Source: Salinicola corii (GTDB lineage Bacteria > Pseudomonadota > Gammaproteobacteria > Pseudomonadales > Halomonadaceae). From it: a stretch of 64,000 bases of DNA. The notes beneath the pieces are model-generated. The model worked only from the letters and a program-made list of their open reading frames with translations, did no database searches and was not told the DNA's origin. Each line of letters starts with the position of its first letter. Position 1 is the first letter of the stretch. The DNA lies in the NCBI RefSeq assembly GCF_008298015.1, contig NZ_VTPX01000001.1, forward strand, positions 248,001 through 312,000. The letters are read 5' to 3'. The position numbers and the translations under genes are program-made. This document shows, in pieces, positions 1 through 8,473 of the stretch.

Positions 1-503
1 ATCGGCACATGGGTGCCTTCACCGGGAATTGCCCGTACCCGCTGGCCGGGCACGGTGTCGCCCAGGTAGCGGCGGAGTTCGTCGAGGCGATCGGGAAAAT
101 CGTTGACTCCGGCGCGGGGGTCGCGACGCATCGCCTGCATGGTGATGCCGTCGGAGCCCGGCGCACGGCCGAGGCCGAGGTCGATGCGATCCGGGTAGAG
201 CGTCGCCAGCGTGCCGAACTGCTCGGCGATCGCCAGCGGCGGATGGTTGGGCAGCATGATCCCGCCGCTGCCGATGCGCATGGTCGAGGTCGCCCCGGCG
301 ATGTGGCCGATCAGCACGCTGGTCGCCGCGCTGGCGATCCCGTCGATGTTGTGGTGCTCGGCCAGCCAGTAGCGGTTGTAGCCCAGACGCTCGGTCTGCT
401 GGGCCAGGTCGACGCTGCGGCGGAAAGTCTCCGCCGCCGTGCCGTCGCGCGTGATCGGCGCCAGATCCAGCACCGAGAGAGGAGTATCGGCAAGTCGTGA
501 CAT
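1..503 (-). CDS. LLM-class (luciferase-like) flavin-dependent oxidoreductase, 3' end outside window
   Basis: The first 167 residues of a luciferase-like monooxygenase are visible, reading from an ATG at 503 towards the window edge. The chain contains WLAEHHN (about residues 45-51), a [12 protein letters not shown] segment and a [11 protein letters not shown] loop. These are typical of the MsnO8-type LLM oxidoreductases, TIM-barrel enzymes that use reduced flavin. The substrate cannot be read from the sequence. The gene is not listed as a closed reading frame because its stop lies beyond base 1. A perfect 11-bp inverted repeat lies 39-64 bases upstream of the start. Family assignment is firm and the specific role unknown. 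Confidence 0.9.
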   Translation of the reverse strand, partial: MSRLADTPLSVLDLAPITRDGTAAETFRRSVDLAQQTERLGYNRYWLAEHHNIDGIASAATSVLIGHIAGATSTMRIGSGGIMLPNHPPLAIAEQFGTLATLYPDRIDLGLGRAPGSDGITMQAMRRDPRAGVNDFPDRLDELRRYLGDTVPGQRVRAIPGEGTHVP

Positions 504-541
504 GAGCGTTCCCGTCAGGAAATGGATGGACGCTCGTTAGC

Positions 542-567
542 GCCCTCATGATCTCCATCATGAGGGC
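542..567. promoter_or_regulatory. Perfect 11-bp inverted repeat upstream of the LLM oxidoreductase
   Basis: GCCCTCATGAT at 542-552 is the exact reverse complement of ATCATGAGGGC at 557-567, with a 4-base spacer CTCC. It sits 39-64 bases before the start codon of the leftward LLM gene. No T-run follows on either side, so an operator for a dimeric regulator is as likely as an RNA hairpin. Confidence 0.45.
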
Positions 568-779
568 TGTTGCGATGAATGCAACCGATACTCGCTGTCG
601 GTCTCCACTCTGTCTCTGGGTTCCTCGAACGTTCTAACGAGGTGTGCGTCTAGATATCTGCCAGCAGGGCCTGAATGTCCTGATGACGCCCGGCATCGGC
701 CGTCTCTCGGCCGGGGCGTGGCGCAGCGGCCAGGGCCTTCAAGGCGCGGTGTGCTGTCATGGTGATCTCCATATGCGAA

Positions 780-1577
780 TCAAGACGATGGGGAAGGACG
801 ACGCGCATGCTGCTGGATCGTCGGAAGCCGCTTCTTGAGCGCGCGGTCGACGATTCCGGGCAGAATCCCGTTCAACCTGACCAACAGGCACTCCGGCCAA
901 CCGAGCTGTCGATCACGAGCACGTGTCTCGATGCCGCGAATCACGCTCGCCGCGACGCGGGCAGGTTCGTCCACGTGGTTGCCCTGCGCGGTATTGAGGG
1001 CATTGGCTCGGTCGCTGTTCATGCCGGTGCGGGTGGCCCGGGGCGAGATGTGGAGCACATGGACCGGCGTATCGGCCAGTTCCCGACGTAGCGCCTGGCT
1101 GAATCCGCGCAGGGCGAATTTGGTCGTGCAGTAGGCGGTGTAGCCGGGGTGACCGATGGCGCCGAAGGCGGAGCCGAGGTTGACGATCCAGGCGCTGTTC
1201 TCGTGCAGCAGTCGCGGTAGCAGCGCTTGAGTGAGCAACAGGGTTGCTGTCACGTTGAGGTCAACCATCGACGAGATCGCCGCTGGGGACTGCTCGTCGA
1301 ACAGACCGAAGTGATTCACCCCGGCTGCGTTGATCAGCATGTCGATACGCACGTCGTCTGCAGCCTCGAGCACTCGGCGACGATCCTCGCGCGTCGTCAG
1401 GTCGGCGGACAGCGCACGAATGCGCTCTGGCTCCAGCGCTGTCAGTTCTTTCATCACGCTGGCATTACGCCCCACGATCAGCAGCCGCGCGCCGCGCTGT
1501 GCCAGCAGTGTCACCAGTTCCCGTCCGATACCGCCGCTGGCGCCGGTGATCAGGATGCGGCGATCAGACCAGCGCAT
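780..1577 (-). CDS. SDR family NAD(P)-dependent oxidoreductase
   Basis: A 265-residue classical short-chain dehydrogenase. It has the cofactor motif TGASGGIG near residue 10, NAAG near residue 88 and the catalytic YxxxK as YCTTK near residue 153. I chose the ATG at 1577 because the chain then begins MRWSDRRILITGAS as expected of the family; a longer frame runs up to 1679 but adds non-conserved residues. The start overlaps the end of an upstream minus-strand frame (1564-1788) by 14 bases, so the two are probably translated together. In related genomes SDRs of this kind close a cluster with a thermostable hemolysin, an acyl-AMP ligase and an iron-containing redox enzyme (from memory). Most of that cluster is absent here. 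Substrate unknown. Confidence 0.85.
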   Translation of the reverse strand: MRWSDRRILITGASGGIGRELVTLLAQRGARLLIVGRNASVMKELTALEPERIRALSADLTTREDRRRVLEAADDVRIDMLINAAGVNHFGLFDEQSPAAISSMVDLNVTATLLLTQALLPRLLHENSAWIVNLGSAFGAIGHPGYTAYCTTKFALRGFSQALRRELADTPVHVLHISPRATRTGMNSDRANALNTAQGNHVDEPARVAASVIRGIETRARDRQLGWPECLLVRLNGILPGIVDRALKKRLPTIQQHARRPSPSS

Positions 1578-1788
1578 GGCTAAAACCCTCGTGACTGGCA
1601 ACGTCGTCGGCATCCCGCCCAAGATTGCGGAACATAGCACCGTAGAGCCGGGGCGCGAACTGGGCGATCGAGGCGCCATGCTGCTGCCGGTAGGTGTCGG
1701 TAATGAAGCTCTCTAGCGTGGCTCGCTCCCGATTGTCGCGACTTTCACGCCAGATGGTATTCGCCGCTGAGGCAGGTAAACCCGACAT
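1564..1788 (-). pseudogene. Probable stump of a thermostable-hemolysin gene (N-terminal 74 residues)
   Basis: The 74-residue frame has a good ribosome-binding site (GGAGGG, 7 bases before the ATG at 1788). Its sequence includes ESFITDTYRQQHGASI followed by FAPRLYGAM. That pattern resembles the N-terminus of thermostable-hemolysin-family proteins, which are about 200 residues long. The frame stops soon after and overlaps the SDR start. I infer that a deletion removed the rest of this gene and the genes that usually lie between it and the SDR. A short genuine protein that happens to look similar is the alternative. Confidence 0.45.
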
Positions 1789-1984
1789 CGATAGCCCTCC
1801 GGCAAGATGATGGGGGCCAGATTGAAGAGTGAGGGCTTAACGAAGTCTTACGCAGGAACACGAGGGGGGGTAATCTCTCACCCATCCCGAATGGCGCGGG
1901 CGATAGGGGGGCTTCCGCAGAAAGTGGTGTCGTCGTCTATACTATTGACGTCAAAGGAAATCAGCACAAACAAAAGGGGACGAC

Positions 1985-3619
1985 ATGCCCAAACTCGGTA
2001 AGCAAGGCGTATTCATCGTCTCGGCGGTGGTGATCGCAGCGATCGTGGCCGTAGGTGCCATCTTTCCGGCAGGGTTCGGGAATATCGCCAACGCGGCACT
2101 GGGGGCGACCACACGCTACTTCGGGTGGTTCTATCTGATCTCCGTGTTCGGGTTCGTCATCTTTCTGGTGGGTCTGGCATTCAGTAAATACGGGAAGATT
2201 CGCCTGGGGCCGCAAGACAGCAAGCCAACCTATGGTTTCTTTTCCTGGGTGAGCATGCTGCTGGCGGCTGGGTTCGGGGTTGGCCTGGTGTTCTACGGCA
2301 TGGCTGAGCCCATGACGCACTACATGACGCCGCCCTATGGCGATGTGGAACCGGAATCCGCCGAATCGGCGCGTTATGCGATTCAGTACGCCTTTTTCAA
2401 CTGGGGTATTCACCAGTGGGCGGCGTTCTCGGTCGTCGGTCTGATCATCGCCTACTACCAGTTTCGCAAGGGGCAGGCGGGCATGGTCTCCAACGTGCTG
2501 TCGTCGGTCACCGCGAAACGTCCGAAGCTACGCCGCCTCGGGCCGGTCCTCGATATCTTCGCGGTCGTCGCAACGGTGATGGGGGTGGCGACCTCCATCG
2601 GTCTGGCGGTACTGCAGATCAACGGCGGCCTGCATTCGGTATTCGACGTGCCGGAAAACATGATGTGGCAGTTCATCATCATGGGGGCGATGTTTGTCTG
2701 CTACATGCTCTCGGCCACCTCGGGTCTGGACAAGGGCATCAAGAACCTGTCCAACCTCAACTTGATCATCTGCTTTGCGTTGATGTTCTACATCCTGTTC
2801 ACGGGACCGACCATCGCGATTCTCGAGACCATCACGCTGGGTATCGGCGACTATCTGCAGAACTTCATCGGCATGAGTCTACGAATGTCACCCTACGATG
2901 ACAGTCAGTGGGCATCGAACTGGACCATCTTCTACTGGGCCTGGGTCATCGCCTGGTCGCCGTTCGTGGGGACTTTCGTGGCGCGAATCTCGCGTGGCCG
3001 AACCATCAAGCAGTACGTTTTCGGGGTACTCGTCGTGCCTCCGTTGTTGGCTTGCCTTTGGATCGGTGTCTTCGGTGGCGCCGCCCTTCAGATGGAGATG
3101 AACAGCGACGCAGGGCTTGCCCAGGCTACGGCGGACAACATCACTTCCGCGCTGTTTCAGATGTTCGATCTGATGCCGTTCTCGAATGTGTTGTCGATCG
3201 TTGCACTCTGTCTGATCTTCATCTTCCTGGTGACGTCGGCGGACTCGGCGACCTACATCGTTTCTCAGATGACTGACAACGGCTCGCTCAACCCGCCGCT
3301 GGTAAAGCGCATCATTTGGGGGGTGTTGATCGCGGCGATCTGCCTGACATTGCTCTCCGCCGGTGGCGAGAACGGACTGAAAGGGCTGCAGTCGGCCTCG
3401 GTATTGGCGGCGTTGCCGTTCACGTTCATCCTCTACGGGATGATATTCGTGACGTTGAAAGAGCTGCGCGCCGATCGCAAGGCCATGCTGACCGCGCTCT
3501 ATCGACGCCATAGCGATACTCCGGTGGGTGCCGACGCCTTCGAGGCCGAGGAACTGGGAGAAGAAGATCGCTATCGGCGTGCCCCCGACATCAAGAACCG
3601 CCGCATCAACCCGCGTTGA
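1985..3619 (+). CDS. BCCT family betaine/carnitine/choline transporter
   Basis: A 544-residue inner-membrane carrier with about twelve hydrophobic segments. The family signature region is visible at NWTIFYWAWVIAWSPFVG followed by FVARISRGRTI (about residues 310-340). BCCT carriers import trimethylammonium solutes such as glycine betaine, usually driven by Na+ or H+. In a halophile this serves osmoprotection. An AGGGGA ribosome-binding site precedes the ATG at 1985. The charged C-terminal tail (about 50 residues) could sense osmotic state, as in BetP, but that is inference. A strong hairpin follows the stop, so the gene is probably monocistronic. The exact solute cannot be told from sequence alone. 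Confidence 0.93.
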   Translation: MPKLGKQGVFIVSAVVIAAIVAVGAIFPAGFGNIANAALGATTRYFGWFYLISVFGFVIFLVGLAFSKYGKIRLGPQDSKPTYGFFSWVSMLLAAGFGVGLVFYGMAEPMTHYMTPPYGDVEPESAESARYAIQYAFFNWGIHQWAAFSVVGLIIAYYQFRKGQAGMVSNVLSSVTAKRPKLRRLGPVLDIFAVVATVMGVATSIGLAVLQINGGLHSVFDVPENMMWQFIIMGAMFVCYMLSATSGLDKGIKNLSNLNLIICFALMFYILFTGPTIAILETITLGIGDYLQNFIGMSLRMSPYDDSQWASNWTIFYWAWVIAWSPFVGTFVARISRGRTIKQYVFGVLVVPPLLACLWIGVFGGAALQMEMNSDAGLAQATADNITSALFQMFDLMPFSNVLSIVALCLIFIFLVTSADSATYIVSQMTDNGSLNPPLVKRIIWGVLIAAICLTLLSAGGENGLKGLQSASVLAALPFTFILYGMIFVTLKELRADRKAMLTALYRRHSDTPVGADAFEAEELGEEDRYRRAPDIKNRRINPR

Positions 3620-3638
3620 TCATCGGCGTGGGAAGTCC

Positions 3639-3670
3639 CGGCCCCGGTCTGCAAGGATCGGGGCCGTTTT
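3639..3670 (+). terminator. Rho-independent terminator after the BCCT gene
   Basis: CGGCCCCG (3639-3646) pairs perfectly with CGGGGCCG (3659-3666), with a 12-base loop and TTTT directly after the stem. Confidence 0.8.
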
Positions 3671-3789
3671 CGTCAGGGGATGAGGGCGGCTGGCACGAGC
3701 GAGGCGGAGGTCGAGCGGCGCTGGGGCAGATGGAGAAAAATCGTGAAACGGCTTAATTTATGACTGGATTTCCTCTCCATGCCGCCGTT

Positions 3790-3829
3790 AATAGGACGAT
3801 AAAGCATTCAATAGGACGATGAAGCATTG
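3790..3829. repeat. Two tandem 20-bp direct repeats
   Basis: The unit AATAGGACGAT(A/G)AAGCATT(C/G) occurs at 3790-3809 and again at 3810-3829, differing at two positions. The pair lies just before the small membrane-protein gene starting at 3842. It may be a duplicated regulatory site or a simple slippage duplication. Confidence 0.6.
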
Positions 3830-3841
3830 CGGAGCTCATCC

Positions 3842-4012
3842 ATGCCACCGGCCTTGAAGTCTTCACGACAATCGCGCCACGGCGCCACTCGCCGCGGGAT
3901 GCCGCCTGCCGAGTCCAGGATCGACCGATGGCTCAACGCGCTGGTCAGCCTGGCCGTGGTCACGGCCCTGATCGTCGGCGGTGCGGCGCTGCTCGTGACC
4001 CTGCTGTTCTGA
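3842..4012 (+). CDS. Hypothetical 56-residue single-pass membrane protein
   Basis: The frame from the ATG at 3842 is preceded by GGAG at 3831-3834 with a 7-base gap, a good ribosome-binding site. The first half is basic (SSRQSRHGATRRG). The last 25 residues form one hydrophobic helix (WLNALVSLAVVTALIVGGAA and on to the C-terminus). This suggests a tail-anchored inner-membrane miniprotein with its N-terminus in the cytoplasm. I do not recognise a family. It stands alone between the BCCT terminator and the end of the leftward GntR gene. A chance frame remains possible, but the ribosome site and the helix favour a real gene. Confidence 0.5.
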   Translation: MPPALKSSRQSRHGATRRGMPPAESRIDRWLNALVSLAVVTALIVGGAALLVTLLF

Positions 4013-4098
4013 ATCGCTCGGGCTCGTACCGGGCCCGGCCCGCCAGCTCGAGGCATCCGGCGCGAGGCGCGTCGTCGGCCATCCTGCCACGCGACTCG

Positions 4099-4773
4099 CT
4101 AGCCCTCGCGGCGTCTGACCTGCAGGCGCTGCATTGACGCGACCAGGTCGTTGAACCGTTCCCCTTGAACCTGCACATGGGCCTTGATCGCTGCCTCGGC
4201 AGCGTCGGCTTCACCGCGCTCCAGCGCCGCCACGATGGCCTCGTGCTCGTCGAAGCTGGTGGCGAGGCGGTGGCGGGCGTGCAGTTGCAGACGACGATAG
4301 GGCTTCAGAATGGCATGCAGGCGTGCCGCCTCTTGGGTCAGGAAGTCGTTGTGGCTGGCCTCGTAGATCAGATGATGAAAGATGCCGTTTTCGTAATAGT
4401 AACCGTCGGCGTCTCCTGACCTCATGCACGCCCGGCAGGCTGCCTGGGCACGGTGCAGCGCCGCCAGTTCCTCGGGGGTCGCGCGGCGGGCCGCCAGACG
4501 AGCGCACATGCCTTCCAGTTCTGCCATCACCTCGAATCGCTCGACCAGTTCGGTCACGCTCAATTGAGCGACGAAGGTGCCGCGTTTCGGCAGAACGCGC
4601 ACCATGCCCGATGCCGCCAGTTGCTGCAGCGCTTCGCGAATCGGGGTGCGCGAGCAGTCGTACTCCCTTGCCAAGGCTTCCGGGTCCAGTTTGTCCCCCG
4701 GCGCGTAATGACCGTCGACGATGGCATCCTCGAGCAGGTCGCGAAGCCGCTGGGCATGCGGGATGCGGGCCAT
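4099..4773 (-). CDS. GntR-family (FadR/FCD type) regulator of the malonate operon
   Basis: A 224-residue regulator with an N-terminal winged helix (LRDLLEDAIVDGHYAPGDKL, then SRTPIREALQQLAASGMV) and a C-terminal all-helical FCD ligand domain. The ATG at 4773 is preceded by AGGAGAA; an upstream ATG at 4815 is less likely. It is transcribed away from the malonyl-CoA decarboxylase gene, and a perfect 16-bp palindrome lies in the 204-base gap between the starts. By position and family it is the counterpart of MatR/MdcY-type repressors, which release DNA on binding malonate or malonyl-CoA. The effector here is inferred from context. Confidence 0.88.
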   Translation of the reverse strand: MARIPHAQRLRDLLEDAIVDGHYAPGDKLDPEALAREYDCSRTPIREALQQLAASGMVRVLPKRGTFVAQLSVTELVERFEVMAELEGMCARLAARRATPEELAALHRAQAACRACMRSGDADGYYYENGIFHHLIYEASHNDFLTQEAARLHAILKPYRRLQLHARHRLATSFDEHEAIVAALERGEADAAEAAIKAHVQVQGERFNDLVASMQRLQVRRREG

Positions 4774-4817
4774 ATTAGACTTTCTCCTATATTGACACCC
4801 GGTCTGTGAGGGCATAA

Positions 4818-4833
4818 CTGTTATATATAACAG
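4818..4833. promoter_or_regulatory. 16-bp perfect palindrome, candidate GntR operator
   Basis: CTGTTATATATAACAG is exactly self-complementary. It lies 45 bases from the GntR start and about 145 bases from the malonyl-CoA decarboxylase start. Spacing and dyad symmetry fit a dimeric GntR-family regulator controlling both directions. Confidence 0.65.
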
Positions 4834-4977
4834 AGCGATGACATGTATGTTAACTGTCGATTTCCAGTTCGCGTTATATCGATGGTTCCCCGACCAACTG
4901 CCTCGCTCCGTTCACGCTCACCGGTGACGCCGTGCGACATCGGTGGAAGCTTCAGCCTCAGATCCGAGAGGGCCGGC

Positions 4978-6342
4978 ATGAACGTCAACATGAATTTTCT
5001 GCAGGATCTTCTCTCCAGTATTGGCCGCCGAACCCGAGGCCAGCATCTCTTCGGTGGCGAGGGCAGTGGCAAGCCGAGCAGTCTGGCGAGATTGACCTCG
5101 GTGTGCGAGACCTTGATGCACCCTGGCGGGGAAGCCTCCCAGATCCTGATCGCCCAAGAGGCACTGGAGCGCTACGCCTCGCTGGGCGACAGCGATCGCG
5201 TCGCCTTTTTCCAACTGCTGGGGGAGCGCTACGCCGCCGAGCCCGATGCCATCCACCAAGCCTATGCCGCTTATCGCGACACGGGAGACAACGCCAGCCT
5301 GCAGCGGCTGTTCTCTGCCTGCGAGCCGCGACGTCAACATCTGCTACGCCGATTGAACTTGTGCCCCGGCGGCACTTACGAACTGGTCAAGATGCGTGCG
5401 GACCTGTTGCGCTGTCTCAAGCCCCATCCCGAGCTGGCGCCGCTGGATTCCGACTTCGAGCACCTTTTCGCCTCCTGGTTCAATCGCGGTTTTCTGGTCC
5501 TCGAGAGTATCGACTGGAACACGCCCGCGGCAGTACTCGAGAAGATCATTCACTACGAGGCCGTCCATGCCATCGGCGACTGGTCGGACCTGCGCCGCCG
5601 TCTGGATCCGGAAGATCGTCACTGCTACGCCTTCTTTCACCCGGCCACGGGAGACGAGCCGCTGATCTTCGTCGAGGTGGCGCTGTGCAAGGGCATTCCC
5701 AACAGCATCCAGACGATTCTCGAAGGGGGCGACGAAGTACGCCCGGAAGAGGCCGATACCGCGGCGTTCTACAGCATCAGCAACTGTCAGGCCGGCTTGC
5801 GGGGTATCTCGTTCGGCAACTTCCTGATCAAGCAGGTGGTTCAGGAGCTCAAGCGTGAACTGCCCAATCTGGAGAAGTTCGTGACTCTGTCACCGGTCCC
5901 CGGTTTCGCCAAGTGGCTGGCGGCCGAGCGCGAAAGCGGCGCCTGCCAGCTGACCGACGAGGTCGCCGGCGGCCTCGATGCAGGCGGCTGGGTCGAGAAC
6001 GCCAAGCTGCGCGACAAGCTCACGCCCGAGGTACGCGGCCTGGCGGCGCACTACCTGATCGATGCCAAGCGCGACAACGGCCTGCCGCTGGATCCGGTCG
6101 CCCGTTTTCATCTGGGCAATGGCGCCAGTCTGCATCGGCTCAACTGGCCCGGCGATACGTCCGAAAATGGCCGCCGTCAGTCCCACGGCCTGATGGTCAA
6201 CTATCTCTATGAGCTCGACCGGATCGAGCAGAACCATGAAGCGTTCAGCCGCGAGGGTACGGTGGTCTGTACCAGCGACATTCGTCGCGATGCCAAGCAG
6301 GGGCGCTCACGTTGCCGTCATGGCTCCCGCACCGATGCCTGA
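4978..6342 (+). CDS. matA: Malonyl-CoA decarboxylase
   Basis: A 454-residue protein of the malonyl-CoA decarboxylase family, which converts malonyl-CoA to acetyl-CoA and CO2. Recognisable parts are the helical N-terminal domain (to about residue 150) and a GNAT-like catalytic domain. That domain contains ALCKGIPNSIQTIL, the SISNCQAGLRGISFGNFLIK segment and FVTLSPVPGFAKWL. I took the ATG at 4978 (GAGAGG upstream) because translation from the earlier start at 4843 adds 45 residues without family resemblance. The ATG at 4990 is also possible. It is the first gene of the operon with malonyl-CoA synthetase and the MadLM carrier. Together they turn imported malonate into acetyl-CoA. Confidence 0.92.
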   Translation: MNVNMNFLQDLLSSIGRRTRGQHLFGGEGSGKPSSLARLTSVCETLMHPGGEASQILIAQEALERYASLGDSDRVAFFQLLGERYAAEPDAIHQAYAAYRDTGDNASLQRLFSACEPRRQHLLRRLNLCPGGTYELVKMRADLLRCLKPHPELAPLDSDFEHLFASWFNRGFLVLESIDWNTPAAVLEKIIHYEAVHAIGDWSDLRRRLDPEDRHCYAFFHPATGDEPLIFVEVALCKGIPNSIQTILEGGDEVRPEEADTAAFYSISNCQAGLRGISFGNFLIKQVVQELKRELPNLEKFVTLSPVPGFAKWLAAERESGACQLTDEVAGGLDAGGWVENAKLRDKLTPEVRGLAAHYLIDAKRDNGLPLDPVARFHLGNGASLHRLNWPGDTSENGRRQSHGLMVNYLYELDRIEQNHEAFSREGTVVCTSDIRRDAKQGRSRCRHGSRTDA

Positions 6343-6373
6343 TCGGTGGCGTTTTCAAAGCAGGAGAGGTGGA

Positions 6374-7912
6374 ATGAATCACAACTTGTATCTGCAGTTC
6401 TTGGGCAACTTCGAGCACGATCCGGACAAGGTGCTGATCGACACGCCGAGTGGCGAGACGTATCGCTATCGCGACGTGCTGTCCACGTCGCGGCGGATGG
6501 CGAGAGTGTTGCGCGACACGGGCGTCGAGCGGGGCGACCGGGTCGTCGTCCAGGTCGACAAGAGCCCGCAGGCGATCATGCTCTATCTGGCCTGCCTGCA
6601 GACGGGGGCGGTCTATCTGCCGCTCAACACCGCCTACACCGAGGCCGAAGTCGAGTACTTCCTGAGCGACGCCGAGCCCCGGCTATATGTTTGTTGTCCG
6701 GCCGACGTCGAGACCGCCCGGAGCCTGGCGCAGCGCTGTGGTGTGGCGGCCGTCGAGAGCCTGGGCAGCGGGGCCGACGGTTCTCTGATGGATCGGGTGG
6801 AGAGCGCCGGGGAGGAGACACGCGTTGCCGAACTCGAAGCCGACGAGCTCGCGTCGATTCTTTACACCTCCGGCACTACCGGGCGTTCCAAGGGCGCCAT
6901 GCTCAGCCATGGCAATCTGGCGGCCAACAGTCAGGCGCTGGCACAGACCTGGCGCTTTACCGCCGACGACCATCTGTTGCATGCACTGCCCATCTTCCAT
7001 ATCCACGGACTGTTCGTGGCCTGCAACATCGTCCTGACCGTGGGTGCGTCGATGACCTTCCTGCCCAAGCTCGACGCCGAACAACTGCTGGACCTGATGC
7101 CGCGAGCGACGGCTTTGATGGGTGTGCCGACATTCTACACCCGCCTGCTCGCCAGCCCGCGCCTGGACAGGACGACAACCGCGAACATGCGGCTGTTCGT
7201 CTCCGGTTCCGCGCCGCTACTGGCGGAAACCCATCGCGAATTCTCCGAGCGAACCGGCCATGCCATTCTCGAACGCTACGGCATGACCGAGACCAACATG
7301 AACACTTCCAACCCCTACGACGGCGAACGTCGTCCGGGCACGGTCGGTTTCGCGCTGCCGGGTAGCGAGGTCCGCATCACGGATCGCGAGAGCGGCAAGG
7401 CACTGGCGGCCGGGGAGACGGGGCTGGTGGAGGTTCGCGGCCCGAACGTCTTCCAGGGGTATTGGCGAATGCCGGAAAAGACTGCCGCCGAATTTCGCGA
7501 CGACGGTTTCTTCATCACCGGCGATCTCGGACTGATCGATGCGGACGGCTACCTGCATATCGTCGGGCGCGACAAGGACCTGGTGATTTCCGGCGGCTAC
7601 AACGTCTATCCGAAGGAGATCGAGCAGTGGATCGACGAGATACCACAGGTCGCCGAGTCGGCCGTCATCGGCGTGGCCCATCCCGATCTTGGCGAGGGAG
7701 TGACCGCCGCGGTGGTACTGAAACCCGGCGAGTCGCTTGACGAATCCCAGGTGCTGGCGGCGCTCGAGGACAAGGTGGCGCGCTACAAGCAGCCCAAGCG
7801 CGTGTTCTTCATCGACAGCCTTCCACGCAACGTCATGGGCAAGGTGCAGAAGAATGCGCTGCGCGACCGCTACGCCGATATCTACCGCAGTGCCGAAACG
7901 GTCGGCAAGTAG
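6374..7912 (+). CDS. matB: Malonyl-CoA synthetase (malonate-CoA ligase)
   Basis: A 512-residue member of the ANL (AMP-forming acyl-CoA ligase) superfamily. The P-loop signature YTSGTTGRSKGAMLSH is near residue 170, ERYGMTETNMN near 300, TGDLG near 385 and the C-terminal catalytic lysine region PRNVMGKVQK near 490. It activates malonate with ATP and CoA to malonyl-CoA, the substrate of the decarboxylase encoded just upstream. The ATG at 6374 follows an AGGAGAGG site and lies 31 bases after the previous stop. A longer frame from 6209 overlaps that gene and is not needed. Malonate specificity is inferred from the operon and overall similarity to MatB. Confidence 0.93.
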   Translation: MNHNLYLQFLGNFEHDPDKVLIDTPSGETYRYRDVLSTSRRMARVLRDTGVERGDRVVVQVDKSPQAIMLYLACLQTGAVYLPLNTAYTEAEVEYFLSDAEPRLYVCCPADVETARSLAQRCGVAAVESLGSGADGSLMDRVESAGEETRVAELEADELASILYTSGTTGRSKGAMLSHGNLAANSQALAQTWRFTADDHLLHALPIFHIHGLFVACNIVLTVGASMTFLPKLDAEQLLDLMPRATALMGVPTFYTRLLASPRLDRTTTANMRLFVSGSAPLLAETHREFSERTGHAILERYGMTETNMNTSNPYDGERRPGTVGFALPGSEVRITDRESGKALAAGETGLVEVRGPNVFQGYWRMPEKTAAEFRDDGFFITGDLGLIDADGYLHIVGRDKDLVISGGYNVYPKEIEQWIDEIPQVAESAVIGVAHPDLGEGVTAAVVLKPGESLDESQVLAALEDKVARYKQPKRVFFIDSLPRNVMGKVQKNALRDRYADIYRSAETVGK

Positions 7913-7932
7913 CCTGCCGCTTCACTGTTGTC

Positions 7933-7980
7933 CCCTGCCGCGTGGGTAACGCGGCAGGGCAGCCACGCCGTGAGTGGCTG
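7933..7980 (+). other. Two back-to-back hairpins between matB and madL
   Basis: An 11-bp perfect stem (7933-7943 with 7949-7959, 5-base loop) is followed immediately by a 7-bp perfect stem (7960-7966 with 7974-7980, 7-base loop). Neither is followed by a T-run. In mRNA they could stabilise the upstream message or partly attenuate expression of the carrier genes. Confidence 0.6.
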
Positions 7981-8057
7981 TCCCGACACACGCCAAGCTC
8001 CGATAGCCGGGCTGATCATGACCATTTTCTATAATAACGCCCCATGAGGTGATAACG

Positions 8058-8459
8058 ATGGTGATTTACGGTGTAGCACTCCTGGCCGGTTGCATGCTGG
8101 CCGGGCTAATCATCGGCGACGTACTCGGCCAGTTGCTGGGCATCGACGCCAACCTGGGTGGCGTGGGTATCGCCATGCTGCTACTGATCTTCGTGACCGG
8201 ATATCTCAAGGATCGCGGCAAGCTGCCGGAAACGACCGAAAGTGGCATCAACTTCTGGAACGCGATGTACATTCCCATCGTCGTCGCCATGGCGGCGAGC
8301 CAGAACGTGGCCGCGGCCTTCAGTGGCGGCATGGTGGCGATTCTCGCCGGTGTCCTCGCGGTGGTGCTGGGACTGGCGCTGGTCCCGGTGCTGACCGGCA
8401 AGAAAGTCGACGACGCGAGCCCGCTCGAGTCGGCCACGACAACCCCTAGTGGCCATTGA
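8058..8459 (+). CDS. madL: Malonate transporter subunit MadL
   Basis: A 133-residue integral membrane protein with four hydrophobic stretches, starting MVIYGVALLAGCMLAGLIIG as is typical of MadL. It contains GYLKDRGKLPETTESGINFW. With MadM it forms the two-component Na+-coupled malonate carrier known from Malonomonas and pseudomonads. I chose the ATG at 8058 (GAGGTGA upstream) over an in-frame GTG at 8049. The stop is 14 bases before the madM start, so the two subunits are translated in step. It belongs to the malonate operon, although two hairpins separate it from matB. Confidence 0.92.
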   Translation: MVIYGVALLAGCMLAGLIIGDVLGQLLGIDANLGGVGIAMLLLIFVTGYLKDRGKLPETTESGINFWNAMYIPIVVAMAASQNVAAAFSGGMVAILAGVLAVVLGLALVPVLTGKKVDDASPLESATTTPSGH

Positions 8460-8473
8460 GAGAGGATGCCGAC

